A stretch of 64,000 nt of DNA from Saccharothrix sp. NRRL B-16348 (GTDB taxonomy: Bacteria; Actinomycetota; Actinomycetes; Mycobacteriales; Pseudonocardiaceae), in the NCBI RefSeq assembly GCF_001280085.1, contig NZ_LGED01000125.1, forward strand, positions 124,001-188,000, given 5' to 3'. Positions within the stretch are counted from its first letter, which is position 1. Every line of letters begins with the position of its first letter. Made by a program: the position numbers and the translations under genes. Below, one piece after another: positions 11,168 to 19,459 of the stretch. The notes beneath the pieces were generated by a model. It was given only the letters and a program-made list of their open reading frames with translations, searched no databases and had not been told where the DNA came from.

Positions 11168-13660
11168 ATGCTGCGCGGACGTGACCGGCAGCGCGTCGCC
11201 GTCGACGCGTTGCTCGCCCGCGCCCGCGCCGGTCACGGCGGGGCGCTGGTGCTGCGCGGCGGCCCGGGCGCCGGCAAGACCGCGATGCTGGCCGCCGTGC
11301 GGGAGAGCGCCGTCACGACCGACCGCCAGGTGCTGCTGTGCGTGGACGACGCCCACCTCCTGGAGGACACCGACTGGCTCGTCGAACTCGCCGCCGAGGC
11401 CGCCGACGAGCCGGTGGCCGTGCTGATCGCCACCGAGGGCGAGCCGCTCGGGCTGCCGTGGGTGCGGCTGGACCCGCTCGACCACGCCGACAGCCTGCGC
11501 GTGCTGCGCGACCTGCGGCCCGGCCTCGCGCCCGGATTGGCCGACGACGTCGCGGACCTGGCCAGGGGTAACCCGCTCGCGCTCACCGAACTGGCCCGCG
11601 CGCTGACCTCCGAGCAGCTCGGCGGCACCGCGCCCGCGCCGGACGCGCTGCCCGAGGACAGCTCGCTGCGGGCCCGGTTCCGCGCCCGCTTCCAGGCGCT
11701 CTCACCTCAGGCCAGGCACGCGGCAGCGTTGAGCGTGGTGGACGACGAGGTCGACGCCGACGCCCTGGCCCGGATGCCGGACCTCGACCTGGCCGCGGTG
11801 GAGGAGGCCAACGCCCTGCTCGACGGCGGCACGCTGGTCCGGTCCACGCTGCGCGCCGAGATCCCGCTGGCCCTGCGCTACGCCGCGCACGCCGCGCTGG
11901 CCGAGAACCTGCCGCCGGGACCGCGCCGCACCTGGCACGAGGCCGCCCGCGTGCCCGGCGCGCGCGACGCGTTCGCCGAACGGCTGGAAGCCTCCGCGAG
12001 CCGGGCCCGCCGCTGCGGCGACTACCCGGCCGCCGCCCGCGACCACGACCGCGCCGCCGCGCTCGCCGCCGACCCGGACGCCAGGGCGCGCCACCTGATC
12101 GCCGCGGCCACCGACCACTGGGCGTCCGGCGCGCCCCGCCGGGCCCGCGTCGCGCTGCGCACCGCCGCGCGGCTGACCGACAGCGGCGAGCTGCGGGCCC
12201 GCACCGAACTGCTGCGCGGCGGCATCGACCTGGGCAACGGCCTGCCGGACGTGGCCGTGCGCCGACTGCTGCACGCGGCGGGCGAACTCGTCGCCACGCA
12301 CCGCAGCCTGGCCATCACCGCGCTCGGCTTCGCGGGCGAGGCGGCCAGCATCGCGGGCGACCACGCCCGGTACGCCGAGACCGCCGCGTTCGCCGCCCGC
12401 CTGCGCCGTCCCGACGAGCCCGACGAAACCCGGATCACCCTCGACCACCTCGCGGGCATGGCCGCCACGTTCGCCGGGCGGCACGAGGAGGCGCTGCCCG
12501 TGCTGCGGTCGGTGGTCGAGCTGGCCGAACGCGTGCCGCACCCGCAGGCCAAGATCTGGGGCGGCCAGGCGGCCTACACCCTCGGCGACGCGTCCCGGGC
12601 GCACGAGCTGGCGACCAGCGCGGTCACCGCGGCGCACGAGCACGGCCTGACCGCCCTGGTGCCGTGGGCGCTGGTCTACCGCGCGTTGTCGGCGTTGCTG
12701 CTGGACCAGCACTCGGTGGCGTTGTCCGCCGCGTTCGAGGGCGTGCACGCGGCGACCTCCATCGGCCAGCACAACGCCGTGGTCGACCACCTCACGATCC
12801 TCGCCCTGGTCGCCGCCCTGCGCGGCGACACCGAGACCGCGATGCACCGCATCGACACCGCCGCCGAGCAGATCGCCGAACGCGGGCTCGGCCGCTCCGG
12901 CACGTTCGGCGCGTGGGCGTTCGCCTGCGTGGACCTCGTGCTCGACCGCCCGGCCGACGCGCTGGACCGGTTGCGGCTGATGGCCGCCGGGTCGGGTGGC
13001 GTGCACACCGGCATCAAGGTGATGGCCGCGCCGCACGTGGTGGAGGCCGCCGTCGGCTGCGGCCGGCCAGCCACCGCGGACCGCGCGCTGCGCCGGTACG
13101 AGAAGTGGGCGGGCACCACGGGCAGCGCGGCCCGGCTCGCGCTGTCGCACCGCTGCCACGGCCTGCTCGCCGACGGCCTGCGCGCCGAGGAGCACTTCCG
13201 CGAGGCGATCCGGCTGCACCGGGCCAGCGGCACCGCCATGGAGCTGGCCAAGACCGAGCTGTTCTACGGCCACCGGCTGCGGCGCGACCGCAAGCCGCGC
13301 GCCGCCCGCGACCTGCTGCGCGACGCGGTGAAGATCTTCCAGCGCTACGAGGCCGACCGCTGGGTCGCCCGCGCCCGCGCCGAGTTGCGCGCGGCGGGCG
13401 AGGCGGTCGGACCGACCCAGGCCGACCGGACCGCCGACCGCGCCGCCAACCGGGCCGCGGGACGCTCCGACGTCGACCCGACCGCGGGCCTGACCCCGCA
13501 GCAGGCGCAGATCGCCCGCCTGGTCGCCGAGGGCGCGACCAACCGGGAGGTCGCCGCGCGGCTGTTCCTGAGCCACCGCACCGTCGAGCACCACCTGCGC
13601 AACATCTTCGCCAGGCTCGAGGTGCGGTCCCGCGTCGAGCTGACTCGGATGCTCGACTGA
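11168..13660 (+). CDS. LAL-type LuxR family ATPase regulator
   Basis: An 830-residue regulator with an N-terminal STAND-type ATPase, a long central helical region of degenerate TPR-like repeats (about 250-740) and a C-terminal LuxR helix-turn-helix (about 773-830: GLTPQQAQIARLVAEG, TNREVAARLFLSHRTVEHHL). Walker A is GGPGAGKT at 31-38 and the Walker B-like VLLCVDDAH is at 55-63. Only about 17 residues separate them, far fewer than in typical LAL proteins, so the ATPase core is abbreviated. It is 32 bases upstream of a thioesterase gene, with alcohol dehydrogenase and cyclase genes following, which suggests it controls this run. LAL regulators usually activate in response to small ligands. Confidence 0.88.
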   Translation: MLRGRDRQRVAVDALLARARAGHGGALVLRGGPGAGKTAMLAAVRESAVTTDRQVLLCVDDAHLLEDTDWLVELAAEAADEPVAVLIATEGEPLGLPWVRLDPLDHADSLRVLRDLRPGLAPGLADDVADLARGNPLALTELARALTSEQLGGTAPAPDALPEDSSLRARFRARFQALSPQARHAAALSVVDDEVDADALARMPDLDLAAVEEANALLDGGTLVRSTLRAEIPLALRYAAHAALAENLPPGPRRTWHEAARVPGARDAFAERLEASASRARRCGDYPAAARDHDRAAALAADPDARARHLIAAATDHWASGAPRRARVALRTAARLTDSGELRARTELLRGGIDLGNGLPDVAVRRLLHAAGELVATHRSLAITALGFAGEAASIAGDHARYAETAAFAARLRRPDEPDETRITLDHLAGMAATFAGRHEEALPVLRSVVELAERVPHPQAKIWGGQAAYTLGDASRAHELATSAVTAAHEHGLTALVPWALVYRALSALLLDQHSVALSAAFEGVHAATSIGQHNAVVDHLTILALVAALRGDTETAMHRIDTAAEQIAERGLGRSGTFGAWAFACVDLVLDRPADALDRLRLMAAGSGGVHTGIKVMAAPHVVEAAVGCGRPATADRALRRYEKWAGTTGSAARLALSHRCHGLLADGLRAEEHFREAIRLHRASGTAMELAKTELFYGHRLRRDRKPRAARDLLRDAVKIFQRYEADRWVARARAELRAAGEAVGPTQADRTADRAANRAAGRSDVDPTAGLTPQQAQIARLVAEGATNREVAARLFLSHRTVEHHLRNIFARLEVRSRVELTRMLD

Positions 13661-13692
13661 CCCAGGAGGTTGTGTGGCGCTCAGGAGGACGC

Positions 13693-14109
13693 GTGCGTGA
13701 GGACTACCGGCACTGGCAGCGGATACCGACCCGGTGGCACGACAACGACGTGTACGGGCACGTCAACAACGTCGTGCACTACGCCTTCATGGACACGGTG
13801 ATCAACACGTGGCTGATCGCCGAGGGCGGGTTGGACATCCACCGCGGGCAGGCGATCGGGCTGTGCGTGGAATCCCACTGCAACTACCGCGCGTCCATCG
13901 CGTTCCCCGAGGCCGTGGACGCGGGCCTGCGGATCGGGCACCTCGGCCGCTCCAGCGTCCGCTACGAGGTCGGCTTCTACCCGGAGGGCAAGGACGACGT
14001 GGTCGCCGAAGGGCACTTCGTGCACGTGTTCACCGACCGCGAGACCCGCAAGCCGGTGGCCATCCCGGCCGGGCTGCGCGCCGCGATGGAAGGGCTGGTG
14101 GTCGCGTGA
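13693..14109 (+). CDS. Acyl-CoA thioesterase, hotdog fold (4HBT type)
   Basis: A 138-residue hotdog-fold protein. The active-site segment RWHDNDVYGHVNNVVHY near residues 12-28 has the aspartate and the GHVNN pattern of the 4-hydroxybenzoyl-CoA thioesterase/YbgC class, which hydrolyses acyl- or aryl-CoA thioesters in the cytosol. GTG at 13693 has AGGAGG four to five bases upstream. Its stop overlaps the start of the alcohol dehydrogenase (GTGA), indicating coupled translation. In context it may release an acid from a CoA thioester during catabolism of an aromatic or branched compound; the substrate is unknown. Confidence 0.88.
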   Translation: MREDYRHWQRIPTRWHDNDVYGHVNNVVHYAFMDTVINTWLIAEGGLDIHRGQAIGLCVESHCNYRASIAFPEAVDAGLRIGHLGRSSVRYEVGFYPEGKDDVVAEGHFVHVFTDRETRKPVAIPAGLRAAMEGLVVA

Positions 14110-15206
14110 AGACCAGGGGCGCGGTGCTGACCGAGGTCGGCGGACCGCTGCAGGTGCTCGACCTGGACCTCGACCCGCCGGGCGCGGGCGAACTGCTCAT
14201 CAAGGTGCACGCCACCGGGCTGTGCCACTCCGACCTGTCGGTGGTCGACGGCTCCCGCGTCCGGCCCCTGCCCATGCTGCTCGGCCACGAGGCCGCGGGC
14301 GAGGTGGTCGAGACCGGGCCCGGCGCGTCGGACTTCACCGTCGGCGACCGGGTGGTGCTGTCGTTCGTGCCCGCCTGCGGGTCGTGCCGCCGGTGCGTGT
14401 CCGGGCGGCAGGCGCTGTGCGAGCCCGGTGCGGCGGCCAACCGCGAGGGCACGCTGCTCGGCGGCGGGCGGCGGCTCCGGCTGCCCGACGGCACGCGTCC
14501 GCACCACCACCTCGGCGTGTCCGGGTTCGCCGAGCACGCCGTGGTGTCGGAGAAGTCGGCCACGCTCGTGCCCGCCGACCTGCCGTTCGAGATCGCCGCC
14601 CTGTTCGGCTGCGCGGTGCTCACCGGCGCGGGCGCGGCGTTCTACAGCGCGGGCGTCACGCCGGGCGACCGGGTCGTGGTGTTCGGGCTCGGCGGTGTCG
14701 GGCTGGCCGCGCTGCTCGCCGCACGGGCCGCCGGCGCGTCGCGGATCATCGCCGTGGACGTGGTGGCGCACAAGCGGGAACTGGCGCGCAAGCTCGGCGC
14801 GACCGACGACGTGGCCGGTGGTCCCGACGCGGTGGAGGAGGTGCGCGCGTTGACGGGCGGCGGCGCGGACAAGGTCATCGACACCACCGGCGTCGCGGCC
14901 GTGCTGGAGCAGGCCTACCTGGCCACCGCCGCGGGCGGCACCACGGTGACCGTCGGCCTGCCGCACCCCGACCGCACGATCACGCTGCCCGCGTTGAGCC
15001 TCGTCGCCGAGGAGCGGACGTTGAAGGGCAGCTACCTCGGGTCGTGCGTGCCGCGGCGGGACGTGCCCCGGTTCGTCGACCTCTACCGGGCCGGGCAGCT
15101 GCCCGTGCACGAACTGCTGTCGGGACGCCTCGCGCTGGACGACATCAACGCCGGGTTCACCCGTTTGGCCTCAGGAGAAGCCGTCCGGCAGGTCGTCGTC
15201 TTGTGA
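14106..15206 (+). CDS. Zinc-dependent alcohol dehydrogenase (MDR family)
   Basis: A 366-residue medium-chain dehydrogenase. The catalytic zinc ligands are in GLCHSD (Cys) and GHEAAGE (His), and the four structural-zinc cysteines are in the CGSCRRC...LC loop. The NAD-binding GLGGVGL motif sits near residue 195, with an acidic residue (VDVV) that favours NAD over NADP. These enzymes interconvert alcohols and aldehydes in the cytosol. The start GTG overlaps the thioesterase stop by four bases, and the gene's stop lies 59 bases before the likely start of the cyclase-family gene. Specific substrate cannot be read from sequence. Confidence 0.9.
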   Translation: MKTRGAVLTEVGGPLQVLDLDLDPPGAGELLIKVHATGLCHSDLSVVDGSRVRPLPMLLGHEAAGEVVETGPGASDFTVGDRVVLSFVPACGSCRRCVSGRQALCEPGAAANREGTLLGGGRRLRLPDGTRPHHHLGVSGFAEHAVVSEKSATLVPADLPFEIAALFGCAVLTGAGAAFYSAGVTPGDRVVVFGLGGVGLAALLAARAAGASRIIAVDVVAHKRELARKLGATDDVAGGPDAVEEVRALTGGGADKVIDTTGVAAVLEQAYLATAAGGTTVTVGLPHPDRTITLPALSLVAEERTLKGSYLGSCVPRRDVPRFVDLYRAGQLPVHELLSGRLALDDINAGFTRLASGEAVRQVVVL

Positions 15207-15265
15207 TCACCCAGCCGGTACGGTTGCCCGGATCGGGTGACGGCTGGGCAGAGGAGTGGTCGGCG

Positions 15266-16078
15266 GTGCGGAGACGGTCGATGCTCGCGGGTGTGGCTAC
15301 GGCGGTGGGCGGCGTGATCGCGGGCGGCGGTTCGGCGGGTGCTGCGGGGCGTTCGGGTCCGCTCGGCCTGGCCGACTACCGGTTGGTGAACCTGGCCCAC
15401 GTCAACGACCCGGACCGGACCAACGTCTACCCGGGCGACCCGGCGTTCACCCTCACCACCGTGACCACCGTGCCGGAGCACGGGTTCTACCTCCAGTACG
15501 TGCAGCAGGGCGAGCACACCGGCACGCACTGGGGCGCGCCCTCGCACTTCAACGAAGGCCAGCCGCACGCCGACGAGCTCGACGCCGAGGACCTGTTCCT
15601 GCCCGCGGTCAAGATCGACGTGCGTGAGCGGACCGCGCGCGACGCCGACTACGAGGTGAGCGTCGCCGACCTGCAGCGGTGGGAGCAGCGGCACGGCCGC
15701 ATCCCGAACGAGGCCGCGGTCGTGCTGTGGACCGGGTGGGAGGAGCGCTGGGGCACCGAGGCGTTCTTCAACTTCGACGCCGACGGCGTGATGCACCAGC
15801 CCGGGTTCTCGCTGGCGGCCGTGCAGTGGCTGGTGGACACCGGTCGGCTCGGCAGGCGCGGCGCGCTGGGCACGGACACGTTCAGCCCCGAGTCCGCCCT
15901 CGACGCCGAGTACCGGGTCTCCAAGCTGCTCTACCGCGAGCACCGGATCAGCCTGGAGGTCCTGGCGAACCTGGCCGAGCTGCCGCCGACCGGCGCGCAC
16001 ATCCTGGTGGGCGGCACGATCAACCGCCGCGGCTCCGGCTCGCCGGCCAGCATCTACGCCTTCGTGCCCAAGCGGTGA
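15266..16078 (+). CDS. Cyclase family protein (kynurenine formamidase-like), Tat-exported
   Basis: A 270-residue metal-dependent hydrolase of the cyclase/KynB family. The hallmark HTGTHWGAPSHF (about residues 80-91) provides the metal-binding histidines and aspartate-type ligands; GTDTFSPES later in the chain is also typical. The N-terminus has RRRS followed by a long hydrophobic Ala/Gly stretch ending in AGAAG, which fits a twin-arginine export signal. GTG at 15266 is preferred over the overlapping GTG at 15203 because GAGGAG lies nine bases upstream and the protein then begins with the Tat signal. Family members hydrolyse formamides, isatin or cyclic imides. It ends the LAL-thioesterase-ADH run and converges with the next gene. 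Confidence 0.85.
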   Translation: MRRRSMLAGVATAVGGVIAGGGSAGAAGRSGPLGLADYRLVNLAHVNDPDRTNVYPGDPAFTLTTVTTVPEHGFYLQYVQQGEHTGTHWGAPSHFNEGQPHADELDAEDLFLPAVKIDVRERTARDADYEVSVADLQRWEQRHGRIPNEAAVVLWTGWEERWGTEAFFNFDADGVMHQPGFSLAAVQWLVDTGRLGRRGALGTDTFSPESALDAEYRVSKLLYREHRISLEVLANLAELPPTGAHILVGGTINRRGSGSPASIYAFVPKR

Positions 16079-16087
16079 CGACGGGGT

Positions 16088-17269
16088 TCACTTCAGCAGG
16101 CCGAGCATGTCGGTGAACTTCCCGAACACCAGGAGCGCGCCGAGCGCGGCCACCACGAACACCGCTTTCAGCGACGGCCAGTGCTGGTTGACGACGCCGC
16201 TGGCGTTCTCCAACAGGCGTGCGGCCCGTCGCCTCGGCAGCGGCGGCGGGTCGGGTTCGCCCAACGTCAGTTCGAGGATCGGGTTCACGAAGCGCAGCGG
16301 ATCGCGTGCCGTGGCCAGCTGCACGGCGAAGAAGAGGCGGCGGCGGAACGCTTCCCGGTTCGCGGCGCTCTGGTCGGCGTCCACCGCGTGCGTCCGCAAC
16401 GACTCGGCGATGGCGCAACCGGCCGCGACGAGCACCTCCCGCTGATCGCGTGCGAACCGGCCGGCCATGTTCCTCAAGCACCACTCGAGCAGGTAGGCGA
16501 CCCGGAAGCTGACCCGGTGCTCGGTGCTCCGCCACCGGCCGGGGCGGGTCAAGGCTTGCTCGCCGATCCCCGTCGTGCTCACCGCCGTCCCGCGGGGAGT
16601 GGGCACGGTGCACAGGCGGATCAGTTCGTGATCAGGTCGCACGACCGTCCACACGCCGATCGCCAGCCGCTTCGCCACCAGGAGCGCGACGACGACGGTC
16701 ACCCCGGCCGTCAACCCGGCGAGGTCGAAGTCGTCCACGGTCTGGTTCAACGCCTTGAACACCACGATCAACACCACGACGAGGATCGAGAACGACAGCG
16801 CCTGCGCGACCGCGTGCCGTCGCCACCCGGCGAGGTAGTAGCCGTGTGCCGCCGCCAGCGGCCTGCTGCCGCCGTGGCGCGCCCAGAGCCGGAAGTCGGT
16901 GTGCCGCCGGTAGTCGAGGTAGTCGTCGCGGAACCTCGAGACCTGGATCGCCCCCACCACCGATCCGGTGAACGTCATGAACGGTTCGGCCGAGGCGGTC
17001 TCGGCGTCGGCGGCGATCGTGAACCTCGTGCCGAGCCACGCGCCGGCCATGGCGTAGGCCAAGATCACGACGGCCGTGCCAACGGCCACACCGACCCAGC
17101 TCCCGGCCAACCGGCGGAACCGGTTGCGGCTCGGCTGCCGGGCCGAGGCGCGAGGGCTCAGCGCGGCCGCGAGCGCCGCGATCACGATGTTGCCACCGAC
17201 CACCGCCAACAGCAGCACCACCAGTTCGACGGCGAACAGCCGGATCAACGAGCTGACGAGCTGCGCCAA
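16088..17269 (-). CDS. Multi-pass membrane protein of unknown function
   Basis: A 393-residue protein I do not recognise. Hydrophobic segments lie at about residues 8-36, 53-80, 157-177, 185-205 and 366-388. A soluble region of about 150 residues between the fourth and last segments, rich in Arg, Ala and Leu, probably faces the cytosol. The start is TTG at 17269, supported by GGAGGA four bases upstream. It ends ten bases from the convergent cyclase gene. It lies upstream of nothing in its own direction except that gene, and 121 bases after the response regulator that is read the same way, so it could be a target or extra member of the adjacent two-component operon. Confidence 0.75.
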   Translation of the reverse strand: MAQLVSSLIRLFAVELVVLLLAVVGGNIVIAALAAALSPRASARQPSRNRFRRLAGSWVGVAVGTAVVILAYAMAGAWLGTRFTIAADAETASAEPFMTFTGSVVGAIQVSRFRDDYLDYRRHTDFRLWARHGGSRPLAAAHGYYLAGWRRHAVAQALSFSILVVVLIVVFKALNQTVDDFDLAGLTAGVTVVVALLVAKRLAIGVWTVVRPDHELIRLCTVPTPRGTAVSTTGIGEQALTRPGRWRSTEHRVSFRVAYLLEWCLRNMAGRFARDQREVLVAAGCAIAESLRTHAVDADQSAANREAFRRRLFFAVQLATARDPLRFVNPILELTLGEPDPPPLPRRRAARLLENASGVVNQHWPSLKAVFVVAALGALLVFGKFTDMLGLLK

Positions 17270-17390
17270 CGGTCCTCCGCACGGCGGGGGTCGCGCACCG
17301 GGTCCGGTGCGTCGTGACGGGCGGGTGGCGCCGTCATCCCCGGATCGCCGTTCGCCTCGTCGCCGTTAGCCGGGACGCGCCGCCGGAAGG

Positions 17391-18068
17391 CTAACCGCCG
17401 GACGGGTGGTCGTCGGGGGTCAGGCGCAGTTGGCTGGCCAGCAGCGCGGCTTGGACGCGGTTGTCCAGTTGCAGTTTCGTGAGCGTGCGGGAGACGTAGG
17501 TCTTGACCGTCGAGACGCTCATGAAGAGGCGTTCGGCGATCTCCGCGTTGTCCAGGCCGAGCCCGACCTGGCCGAGCACCTCGCGTTCCCGCTCGCTGAG
17601 CAGGTCGAGCCGCCCGGCGGCGTCCGGGAACGCGGTGGACGCGGCGGTCGGGCCCGAGATGCGCCGGAGGATCCGCCTGCTGAGCTCGGTGTTCAGCACC
17701 GACGCGCCACCGTTCACCGCCCGGACCGCGCTGATCAGGTCCCGGGGCGTGAGCTGCTTGAGCAGGAACCCGTCCGCGCCCGCGGTCAGCGCGTCGATCA
17801 TCAGCTGGTCGTCGTCGAACGTCGTCAGCGCCAGCACGAGCGGCGGCGTCGGGTCCTTCTTCAACTGCGCGGTGGCGGTCACGCCGTCCACCCGGGGCAT
17901 CCTCAGGTCCATCAGCACGACGTCGGGCCGGTGCTCGCGGCACACCGCGACCGCCTCGGCGCCGTCGGCCGCCTCGCCGACCACCTCGATGTCCTCCGCG
18001 GACTCCAGGATCGCCCTCGTCCCGGCGCGGATCAGGGCCTGGTCGTCCACGACGATCACCCTGATCAT
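17391..18068 (-). CDS. NarL/FixJ-type response regulator
   Basis: A 225-residue response regulator. The receiver domain (1-120) has the acidic pair DD at 8-9, the phospho-acceptor Asp54 (VLMDLRMP) and the conserved lysine in FLLKQLT. A C-terminal LuxR helix-turn-helix spans about 155-215 (LLSEREREVLGQVG, NAEIAERLFMSVSTVKTYVSRTL). The ATG overlaps the stop of the histidine kinase gene (ATGA), so it is translated with its partner. Targets are unknown; the downstream membrane protein is the nearest candidate. Confidence 0.93.
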   Translation of the reverse strand: MIRVIVVDDQALIRAGTRAILESAEDIEVVGEAADGAEAVAVCREHRPDVVLMDLRMPRVDGVTATAQLKKDPTPPLVLALTTFDDDQLMIDALTAGADGFLLKQLTPRDLISAVRAVNGGASVLNTELSRRILRRISGPTAASTAFPDAAGRLDLLSEREREVLGQVGLGLDNAEIAERLFMSVSTVKTYVSRTLTKLQLDNRVQAALLASQLRLTPDDHPSGG

Positions 18069-19303
18069 GACGCCGATCGTCCCACGGGGTCCTCGGCGTC
18101 GCGACCGCGCGGCGCGGCCGGCAGGTCCGCACGCAGCACGAACACGTCACCCGAAGGGGTGGCGTCGAGGCTGCCGCCCGCCAACGCCGCCTCCTCCGCG
18201 AGCAGCCGCAGACCGCGCCCCGTGCCGGGCAGGGACGGCCGGTCCCGCGGCGGCAGCGGGCTGGTCACGGTCAGCCGCACGCGGTCGTCGGCGTGCGTGA
18301 GCCGGATGTCGGCCCGCGGCACGTCCGCGTGCCGCAGCACGTTGGTCAGCGACTCCCGCACGACCCGGTAGCACAGGTCTTCGGTGGCCGGGCCGCACGC
18401 GCCGGTGGTCCCGTCCGCCGAGTAGGCCACCTCGACGCCGAGTGACCGGTAGTCCCGCACCAGGTCCGCGATGTCGCCGAGGCCGAACCGCGCCACCGCG
18501 CCGTCCGCCTCCGCCGGCGCGGCCAGCACGTCGAGCACCTCGCCCAGCTGCCCGATCGCCTGCCTGCCGACGTCCGCGATCTGCTCGCAGCGCCGCCTGA
18601 TCGACTCGGTGGCCGCGGCGTCGACGCTGATCGCGCCCGCGGTGGTCACCATCACGCTGACGTGGTGGCCGACACCGTCGTGCATCATCGACGCCAGGCG
18701 GGCGCGTTCGGTCAGGCTCCGCTCCCGCAACGTGCTCTCCCGGAGCCGCTGCTGGCGTTCCGCCGACTGCGCGGCGTGCCGCTCCCGCTCGGCGGACACG
18801 TCTTCGAGGCTGTTCTTCGCCAGCCCCATGACGAACGGCGCGACCGCGGCGAGGGCCCAGTAGACCAGCCCGTTGATCCCGTTCGCGGGCAGGCTGGTCT
18901 CGAACTCGAACAGGCGACCGGCGTCGGTGACCGGCTCGAACAACGTCTGGTGCATGGGCCAGAGGAGCAGCAACGCCATGGCGACGACCGCGGGCGCCCA
19001 GCGCCGCCGCCTGGTCACCGAGAAGGTCATCACGTAGAGCGGGTACGGCAGGTCCGTCAGCACGAACGTGGCGCACGCCACCACCGTGGCCGTCCAGTCG
19101 TGCTCACGCCGCCACAGCCCGACCACGAGCGCGCACAGTGCCGAGATGGCGGCGAACGCGGCCGGCGTCGGCGTGGGCGCCAGGCGGTGCAGACCGGTCA
19201 GCAGCCCCACCGCGGCGGGACCGACGATCACCAGGGCCGCCATGGCGTCACGAGGCCGCCGTGAGCGGAACAGGTGCTGCCAACGTCGCCTCACCCACAC
19301 CAT
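18065..19303 (-). CDS. Sensor histidine kinase, HisKA_3 type
   Basis: A 412-residue kinase. Six or so hydrophobic segments fill residues 15-170, a membrane-embedded sensor with no large external domain. A coiled region leads to the HisKA_3 dimerisation motif with the phospho-histidine in MMHDGVGHH. The ATPase domain has ESLTNVLRHAD (N box) and GTGRGLRLLAEEA (G box). It phosphorylates the response regulator encoded by the overlapping next gene. The ATG at 19303 lacks a clear ribosome site; GTG codons two and four positions later are alternatives. It is divergent from the WecB-like gene. Confidence 0.9.
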   Translation of the reverse strand: MVWVRRRWQHLFRSRRPRDAMAALVIVGPAAVGLLTGLHRLAPTPTPAAFAAISALCALVVGLWRREHDWTATVVACATFVLTDLPYPLYVMTFSVTRRRRWAPAVVAMALLLLWPMHQTLFEPVTDAGRLFEFETSLPANGINGLVYWALAAVAPFVMGLAKNSLEDVSAERERHAAQSAERQQRLRESTLRERSLTERARLASMMHDGVGHHVSVMVTTAGAISVDAAATESIRRRCEQIADVGRQAIGQLGEVLDVLAAPAEADGAVARFGLGDIADLVRDYRSLGVEVAYSADGTTGACGPATEDLCYRVVRESLTNVLRHADVPRADIRLTHADDRVRLTVTSPLPPRDRPSLPGTGRGLRLLAEEAALAGGSLDATPSGDVFVLRADLPAAPRGRDAEDPVGRSAS

Positions 19304-19459
19304 GCAAGCAGCACGGACGCGCGTCGGCGACTCGGCGTCGACCGACCCGTCAACCAGGGTCTACAAGGTGCCGCGAGCCGTCATCGCGGGGCCACGCGAG
19401 CGGCCCTCCGCCGGGGGTTACCTGGACACCGACCAACCAACCGGCTCACGGAGGCCACG

